Assembly: GCA_020634335.1 (NCBI GenBank)
Contig: JACKBY010000007.1
Location: forward strand, 112,075 to 176,074
Origin: Promineifilum sp.
GTDB lineage: Bacteria; Chloroflexota; Anaerolineae; Promineifilales; Promineifilaceae
Length of the DNA: 64,000 nt
Direction: 5' to 3'
The notes beneath the pieces are model-generated. The model had not been told where the DNA came from. It saw only the letters and a list, made by a program, of their open reading frames with translations, and ran no database searches. Numbering within the stretch: the stretch's first letter is position 1; every line of letters starts with the position of its first letter. Made by a program: the position numbers and the translations under genes. Positions 60,201-64,000 of the stretch are shown here, piece by piece.

Positions 60201-61338
60201 GGGCGGCACACCGAGCGAAGGGTTGCGAATTGAAAGCATGGATGTCGGCCAGGGCTTGCCGTTCGAGCCGCCGGCCGGCAGTATCACCATCGTCAAGCAG
60301 ACCGTCAGCGGTAGCGGTACCTTCAACTTCAACGGCGATCTAGGCACTTTCTCGCTGGAAGTTCCGGGCAACACGCAGCGTACCTTTACCGATTTGGAAA
60401 CCGGAGCCTACAGCGTGCGAGAGTTGACACCCACCGGCTGGCAAGTCAATAGTATCACCTGCAACGATCCCGACGGCGGCACGGCCGTCATCGGCAACGA
60501 CCGCGTGCTCATCGATCTGGATGCCGGCGAGGCGATTACCTGTACCTTCTTGAACGCGCCGGATAACCCGCAGTCGGGCGAAACCATCTACCTCACGGTA
60601 AATCGCAAAGGCTCCGTCGGTGGTGTGTCCTATGACAAGGCCGACATCCTGCGCTATACGTCTACCGGGCAGTGGGAATTGTACTTCGACGGGTCGGACG
60701 TTGGCTTGGGCTCAACCAGCATCAACGCTTTCACCCTGTTGTCCGACGGCTCGATTTTGCTGAGCATCAGCAAGTCTACCAATATGGGAGCGATAGGCTG
60801 GGTAGCGTCGGAAGATGTGATGCGGTTCATTCCTACTTCGACCGGTGCCAATACCGCCGGCACGTTCCAGATGTACTTCGACGGCTCCGACGTGTCCCTT
60901 TCGGGCAAGGCTGAATCCATCGACGCGCTGGCAATCGACAGCAGCGGCAAACTGATCATCAGCACCAAGAGCAAGGCAACGATCAAAAGCCCGCCCAACA
61001 CGCTGAAGACCAAGAGCCAGGACCTGTTGGCATTTACCTTCGGCACGACAGGCAGCTCGACGTCAGGCTCCTGGTCGCTCTATTTCGAGGGCGCCGACGT
61101 CGGCCTGGCGTTGGAAAACGTCGATGCAGTGTGGATCGATCCGGCCAATGGTGACATCTATCTGTCGGTCGCCAACAGGTTCGACGTCGGCAACGGCGTC
61201 TCCGGCAGCGGCAGCGTCGTCTTTATCTGCGATCCGGGTAGCCTTGGCTCAACGACTACCTGCACCTATCGCCCGTTCTGGGATGCGGCCGACGCCGGCT
61301 TGAACAAAAACATCAGCGGCCTCTTCGTCCAGCGGTGA
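54202..61338 (+). CDS. Giant secreted surface protein: beta-helix, Ig-like, AQLSDI repeats, gingipain-like domain, YFDG repeats
   Basis: This is a 2378-residue exported protein. Residues 1-39 are a signal peptide ending ALAG. A CSLREA-like CSLRGAI motif (about 67) opens a parallel beta-helix (100-420) with a choice-of-anchor-Q-type GGYTETMALGGSSQAVDAG end. Cadherin/Ig-like domains follow (about 440-800), then a beta-sandwich (800-858). Residues 861-944 are hexapeptide repeats. Residues about 990-1440 resemble the gingipain/caspase fold: YIVVVGGDEIVPHR, NSHFDH (His1286) and VGCQSGLN (Cys1331). Two four-unit YFDGxDVG blocks (about 1770-2020 and 2130-2378) flank a SpaA-like domain. No LPXTG or sorting tail is visible. 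Cleavage of a partner protein is inferred, not shown. Confidence 0.85.
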   Translation: MTNLRQILPTFSVRRQTLFIYGFILALALLLGGGRAALAGELTILVDRTDDTATPAAQACTAAANDCSLRGAIMKANADPTNIYTITFPGGPNTYTLTRDNETPDDESIRDLDVMVNMMIRGSGADSTVIDANGYRAIHIHNGATVLIEAVSITNGVTYDAEGGGGILNEGTWLAVRDSYLGSNQAESYGGAIASYGNYLNIDHVTFEQNSSNNGNDGNNLSTECGGALYIFEFGTVVISRSKFTENEAQWGGGAVCQNGGEVTVRDSTFDGNTSLGAAATDTGGGAFYTNDSGFSSTSTIVRSTFIQNESRTGGAIRSNSNSFFITNSTFVGNLAINGGAINVRLGDMRIYNSTLALNEASGLDDSLSVESASTTAYNSIFWTQAGATDSCSGSIGDGGGNVHWSGDYTGVGTDCPGTAADPDLLALADNGGYTETMALGGSSQAVDAGVADNCPAADQRGLMRVIAGACDSGAYETDTNPNASPTQSLDGNHFVILYGFGITEINLSNYFSDNETDPNSLIYEIRSNSDPSKIGLSFIDSTSLQATNLTPPPGPADVEVVVRATDAGGAFVDATFTIGTNYPPTIIPPGNVEATVGVPAGPFSFTIADADDMTSLCDANGIELSATSDNQAAVPNASISLGGDCANRNISFTPSAAGVAHITISLDYNAQYETEGLPLVTAQFMVTVSGAANNAPTAAGDTAIVPLGGTVTILENGSASVLTNDSDLDLDPLTAQLADGPAHADNFSLNGDGTFNYTHDGTNMVADTFTYRACDATECSAPATVRIVLENNIRNEAVTITTSDPTTDTAVNSVDPNWYRFNVPTPGSKIVVTLESDYDYDLYLFAPGINEEDGTIRDLAQLSDIAQLSDIAQLSDIAQLSDIAQLSDIAQLSDIAQLSDIALLANIGDLIDLAQLDDIAQLSDIAQLSDIAQLSDIAQLSDIARDNVDGTLVAVSLKSGPANTAGNERVEHLVHELSGPYFLGVIAHDEMAVGQPFTLDITLTVDDPLPTNPDEPERDFLTPDPDNSIETIILTNKARFVASYSQAEADGLMTALDSLADESTVNGIVYDLDVVQDAEGDFALRDVYAEWDENNTAELLNPQTANRVAQTIKHFLYDIIPAYPNLKYIVVVGGDEIVPHRRMIDSTLVANQRRYTQAQDPAIKAAYENRYYLSDDYYAAVLPFSAFGREVYLPQFAIGRLVETPAQIENMIDVYQNGYETINPQNALVTGYDFLIDQADAVSAELNARGVTNQTTLINNAWRGWDFRDAAFESTSYDLISLNSHFDHMLFYPNGSPTEQQTGEPNLVYADELDNLSTDFTGALVFSVGCQSGLNVSDRWYAPGTPFAGADWAQMFAGEGATFLGNTGFGYGDVDLLAYSEKLMLNFVQHLGYNPTGQASGNPSVGGALLDAKQQYFNSLAAGSLSVYDEKVLAEMTLYGLPMQKVEMPNQTNVDPNGTAGGAQSSTVIDTASVASDSNTPALAPIPGLDQTTLNLAFDYTLKNTARGGYYQIQGESDLYQTAERPILPLTTVNRDSPDKVARGVLMLGGTFEDISNFDPVIMGLLFEDSNTISGELRHDVTQWLPFMPATINRFWDIGEGVFSQKVVVTPGQFKATSTSNSPKTVGIMRLYSDLQLLVYEGPGEEPDYKAPGVWQVAATPGTNKALTFSALVTDTPATDFLPATGVLRVVVLYRHEDDTTWSRAELSYNPTSQIAMKTIVLPHSGDYEYFVQAVDNAGNVNPVLDHGNYFTVNVPNVDPEPDERIIYVSAREAGTVHGITYDTNDILAYDPVTDSWSLYFDGADVGITSNLYGFSLLSNGSILLTPQTRFHVSAIGWVEPQDIVRFTPTALGPNTAGTFSIFLDGSDVGLTTANEAINGISFTPAGRLVISTVGSATVPGPGGQPINAIGNVMLRFQANTLGAGTSGYWESYLDGGAFGLDNNRISAQWIDSLDGKVYFTPRSNVTLDNQSYTSSDIVRCDPLNSGPITGCALSLYWGGGTPSEGLRIESMDVGQGLPFEPPAGSITIVKQTVSGSGTFNFNGDLGTFSLEVPGNTQRTFTDLETGAYSVRELTPTGWQVNSITCNDPDGGTAVIGNDRVLIDLDAGEAITCTFLNAPDNPQSGETIYLTVNRKGSVGGVSYDKADILRYTSTGQWELYFDGSDVGLGSTSINAFTLLSDGSILLSISKSTNMGAIGWVASEDVMRFIPTSTGANTAGTFQMYFDGSDVSLSGKAESIDALAIDSSGKLIISTKSKATIKSPPNTLKTKSQDLLAFTFGTTGSSTSGSWSLYFEGADVGLALENVDAVWIDPANGDIYLSVANRFDVGNGVSGSGSVVFICDPGSLGSTTTCTYRPFWDAADAGLNKNISGLFVQR
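56782..57033 (+). repeat. 18-base tandem array encoding AQLSDI hexapeptides
   Basis: Fourteen consecutive 18-base units lie in frame. The first seven encode AQLSDI exactly. Two diverged units (ALLANI and GDLIDL) and one near match (AQLDDI) follow, then four exact copies. Third-base changes (CTG/CTC/CTA, GAC/GAT, ATC/ATT) between units show purifying selection on the peptide after duplication, or repeated conversion. Confidence 0.9.
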
Positions 61339-61419
61339 GAGGGCTCAGCGTGAAACCCATCCGGTTTTTAGCTACGTGAAAATAAACCGGTGATAGAAAC
61401 GCGACGAAGATAACAGGAA

Positions 61420-61455
61420 GGGGTAGAACGGCATTCCACCGTTCTGCCCCTTTTT
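61420..61455 (+). terminator. Rho-independent terminator after the giant surface protein
   Basis: GGGGTAGAACGG (61420-61431) pairs with CCGTTCTGCCCC (61439-61450), with one G-T wobble, across a seven-base loop, and TTTTT follows at 61451-61455. It sits between the plus-strand stop at 61338 and the minus-strand stop at 61459, so it may serve the plus gene mainly. Confidence 0.85.
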
Positions 61456-61458
61456 CGT

Positions 61459-64000
61459 TTAGGCTGCGGCAGAGGATTGGCCCAAGAGCGAGCGCACTTG
61501 CTCCATCTCTATCTTGGCTCCCAGGCGTTCGAAGATCGGCATACACTCGCGCAGGAGCGATTCGGTACGCTCGGTGCTCAGCTGGGCCAGCGACAGTTGG
61601 GTGCAGGCCAGCCCATAATTGTCACCCACGCTCTGGAGCAAGGCAATAGCCTTCTCCAGATGGGCCTCGGCCTCATCCTTATGTCCTTCAGCCATAGCGA
61701 TGACTCCCCGCACACGCCAGGCTAAACCCTGCTCGCCGGGAACGGCCAGCTCCTCGGCAATGGTCAGGGAAGTTGATACTTCTTCCTTGGCCCGCTCCAG
61801 GTCACCTTCCGCCAGGTAGGCTTCTGCTAGTCGACGGTGCATTTCCGGCAGCAGGTCGCGTACATGGGCTTGTTCAAACAGATTACGACTCTGTTGCAGA
61901 TGATCGAAGGTGACGGACAATTCCTGTCGCCGGATGTGGGTCGCTCCCAGATTGAGATGCAGAGCGCCCATCACCCACAATGACCCACCAATGAGAATCA
62001 GAGCATCCAACGCCCGCTGATAATAATGCAGGGCATCATCCAAACGGCCCTGATTCAGGGCGATGCCTCCCAGGTTATTATCGACCAGTACGCGATTGTA
62101 GACGTTTCCCAGCTGGCTAAAGGTCTGCCCCGCCTGGCGATAAAAGCGATCGGCATCGGACCAGTCACCCATGTCGAAGTAGGCGTTGGCGAGGGAGTTC
62201 TGGGCCTGTGCCGCCCCCTGCAAGTCGCCGATTTTTTGGTACAGGGCCAAGGATTCCTCAAAGTGGGCGACGGCGTTGCTACCTTGTCCCCGGCTGCGGT
62301 CGATAATACCCAGCAGGTTGTGTGAGCGAGCGATGATCGATGGGACGTTTAATTCCTCGGCCGCCAGCAAGCTGGCCAGAGCCTGCTGGCTGGCCCGCCG
62401 ATAGTCTCCCTGTCGCGAATAAATAAGTCCAGCTATCAGTCGCAATTCCAGGGCTGCGGGTGTCAACTGATCACCCAGGATAGCGAGGCCTCGGTCTATC
62501 CACACCATGGCCTGAGAAAATTGGCCGCGAACCTCGAAGGCACGGGCCAGCCAGCGGCAAACGATAGCCTGGGCCTCAGAATTATCCATTTCCTCGGCCA
62601 AGGCCAGAGCCGAGTGTAAATGTTCCTGCCCTTCATCGTTTTGCCCTATCGTGATCAGCAACTCGCCCAAATCCAGGTGAATTTTTTGGCGTGGGCGCAG
62701 TGTGTCGGCCGGCGGCAAATGGTCGGCGCTGACAAGTGCCTTGCGCAGATGGTCGATACTTTGCAAATTGGCAAACAGCTGTTTGTCTCGCCCGCCCGCC
62801 TGAAGATGGTAGCGCATCGAACGCGCCCAATCCTCGCCCAGGTAAGCATGGTAAGCGATCTGATTGACCGCCTCCGGCGTTTGCTTTTCCAGCAATTCGG
62901 CCAGCTTGCGGTGGAGTTCACGCCGTTGGGTGAATAAAAGCGTCTCGTATGACACTTCCTGAGTGGCTTGCTGTCGAAAGGTATACGTTTCTTCGTTCGG
63001 CTGATCTTGCGCTTGCCAATCCTGGAAAATAAAATCGCGTTCCTCAAGTGTGTGGGCCTGATCGCGCAGCGCGCCGGTGGGCGGGCTGGAGGGATGAACC
63101 TGGGCGACTAATCCCAACTCAAAACTGTAGCCGATGACGCTGGCAACCTTGATCGTCGGCTTGTGAGTGTCGGGCAACCGATCAAGCCGGGCCAGAATGA
63201 CGCCGTGGACCGAATCCGGGATGCCGAGATTGATTGTCGACAGATCGGCCGCCTTGGCCAACACCCAGGCCTCTTGTTCCTGAACCAGGACATTGGCGCG
63301 GCGCATCGTCTCGACCATTTTGTCGGATAGAATCCAATTGTCGCTGTCCCGAACAAGTTGACTTGACTCGCGGAGGGAATCGACAAGTTCGCGGGCAAAA
63401 AATGGATTCCCCTGAGATTTGGCCGAGATCACCAGCTTGGCCAGGAGGGAGAGCTGGCCGCCCACCAGCCTCTCCAGCAAGGCTTCAATTTCATCTTCTG
63501 TTAGTTCCTCCACTTTAAGGAGCTGATAATTCTCCTGTTTTTCCAGGACACCCAAAGCCTGAAGAGGAGAACCCGTCTCAGAGATGGGGCGCACGACGGC
63601 GACGATCATAATCGGCACGTCGGCAATCGCTTTGCCCAGGGCCTTGAACAGTTCACTGGACGGCTCGTCCATCCAGTGTGCATTCTCGAAAATCAACAAC
63701 AACGGTTGGGAACGAGACCACCGGCGCAGCAACTCGACGACAAATGAGAACAGCGACTGCTGCCGCTGCTTGGGGTCAAAGGCGGCCGTCGTCGGGTTAT
63801 CCGGGATGGGCATCTCCAGCAAATCACCAAGCAGAGGGAGGCGCACTTGCCAATCGGGATTCATCTGTAACAGCGCCTTTTCCACTACTTCGACCCGAGC
63901 GCTCTCCGACAACTCACCGTTCTGGTCGCCGGATCTCAGTCCAACTACCTGTCGGATGACCTGTTGCCAAGGATAATAGGTCATCGATTGAAAGATGTGT
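61459..64000 (-). CDS. AAA-ATPase and TPR signalling protein, 5' truncated by the window edge
   Basis: At least 846 residues are visible. The frame stays open to base 64000, and the reading HIFQSMTYYPWQQVIRQVV continues upstream, so the start and Walker A lie outside. LLLIFENAHWMDEPSS (near residue 100 of the visible part) is a Walker B-like segment with Glu in place of Asp. After about residue 380 a long TPR array follows, with units such as AIVCRWLARAFEVRGQFSQAM and ARSHNLLGIIDRSRGQGSNAV. This matches ATPase/TPR modules found in bacterial adenylate cyclases and MalT-like regulators. The missing N-terminus would decide the type. The stop lies 3 bases from the terminator of the surface protein. 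Confidence 0.8.
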   Translation of the reverse strand, partial: HIFQSMTYYPWQQVIRQVVGLRSGDQNGELSESARVEVVEKALLQMNPDWQVRLPLLGDLLEMPIPDNPTTAAFDPKQRQQSLFSFVVELLRRWSRSQPLLLIFENAHWMDEPSSELFKALGKAIADVPIMIVAVVRPISETGSPLQALGVLEKQENYQLLKVEELTEDEIEALLERLVGGQLSLLAKLVISAKSQGNPFFARELVDSLRESSQLVRDSDNWILSDKMVETMRRANVLVQEQEAWVLAKAADLSTINLGIPDSVHGVILARLDRLPDTHKPTIKVASVIGYSFELGLVAQVHPSSPPTGALRDQAHTLEERDFIFQDWQAQDQPNEETYTFRQQATQEVSYETLLFTQRRELHRKLAELLEKQTPEAVNQIAYHAYLGEDWARSMRYHLQAGGRDKQLFANLQSIDHLRKALVSADHLPPADTLRPRQKIHLDLGELLITIGQNDEGQEHLHSALALAEEMDNSEAQAIVCRWLARAFEVRGQFSQAMVWIDRGLAILGDQLTPAALELRLIAGLIYSRQGDYRRASQQALASLLAAEELNVPSIIARSHNLLGIIDRSRGQGSNAVAHFEESLALYQKIGDLQGAAQAQNSLANAYFDMGDWSDADRFYRQAGQTFSQLGNVYNRVLVDNNLGGIALNQGRLDDALHYYQRALDALILIGGSLWVMGALHLNLGATHIRRQELSVTFDHLQQSRNLFEQAHVRDLLPEMHRRLAEAYLAEGDLERAKEEVSTSLTIAEELAVPGEQGLAWRVRGVIAMAEGHKDEAEAHLEKAIALLQSVGDNYGLACTQLSLAQLSTERTESLLRECMPIFERLGAKIEMEQVRSLLGQSSAAA

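Noticed and set aside
1..64000. tRNA, rRNA, CRISPR, insertion sequence or prophage
   Set aside because: I read the gaps for cloverleaf, direct-repeat or transposase signs and found none. A tRNA or covariance search would be decisive, since short RNA genes can be missed by eye.

Overview
The window is GC-rich, densely coding DNA that looks chromosomal. I infer a member of the Chloroflexota, probably an Anaerolineae-like filamentous lineage. The grounds are the mix of GT-C and YfhO-type membrane proteins, an O-antigen-ligase-like fusion, large secreted proteins with CSLREA, beta-helix and Kelch modules, a T-box leader, separate SecD and SecF, and a KtrAB-type K+ system. This is inference from gene content. 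There is no rRNA or single-copy marker that settles it. I saw no tRNA, rRNA, CRISPR array, insertion sequence or prophage.

Layout. 1-3876: the end of a TolB/WD40-like beta-propeller protein and a large fusion of a glycoside-hydrolase-like domain with an O-antigen-ligase-like membrane domain. 3866-5975: a K+ uptake pair (channel plus RCK regulator), translationally coupled. 6143-8926: two tandem, paralogous, membrane-anchored C39-family cysteine peptidases with C-terminal TPRs, closed by a terminator. 9018-16830: a metabolic cluster of 1-pyrroline-5-carboxylate-type aldehyde dehydrogenase, both subunits of a glutaconate-type CoA transferase with a DUF885-like putative metallopeptidase between them, an alpha/beta hydrolase and a class III aminotransferase, then a convergent zinc alcohol dehydrogenase. 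16838-19810: secF, secD and an upstream membrane-anchored unknown gene. 19886-23289: a TAP-type alpha/beta hydrolase with a membrane tail, divergent from a patatin. 23310-28218: an operon of a GT39-like protein, a GNAT acetyltransferase and a YfhO-like protein. 28436-33201: CBS-containing inorganic pyrophosphatase, SpoU methyltransferase, O6-alkylguanine repair protein, then a divergent MocR/TetR regulator pair around a small palindrome. 33353-37617: sbcC and sbcD, bracketed by two inverted copies of an intergenic repeat. 37749-41366: a secreted Kelch protein, a phosphatase-like protein and a lipid kinase.

41389-46602 is an operon with a sigma70-type promoter and a recognisable T-box leader. 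Its probable specifier is ATC (Ile). It encodes an AlaX-like tRNA editing protein, an unknown 220-residue protein and an isoleucyl-tRNA-synthetase-like enzyme with atypical signature motifs. 46612-49283 is an ABC-2 exporter. 49449-53798 holds a fused alpha-ketoacid dehydrogenase E1 behind a two-cNMP-domain patatin of NTE type. 54202-61338 is a 2378-residue secreted protein that combines a CSLREA/beta-helix region, Ig-like domains, 14 units of an AQLSDI-type hexapeptide repeat, a gingipain/caspase-like domain and two blocks of YFDGxDVG repeats split by a SpaA-like insert. The right edge holds the C-terminal part of an AAA-ATPase/TPR protein on the minus strand.

The items I would look at first are the T-box operon (Ile control of an AlaX-like editing protein plus an unusual IleRS), the giant repeat/caspase-like surface protein, the tandem C39-TPR peptidases and the hairpin repeats flanking sbcCD.
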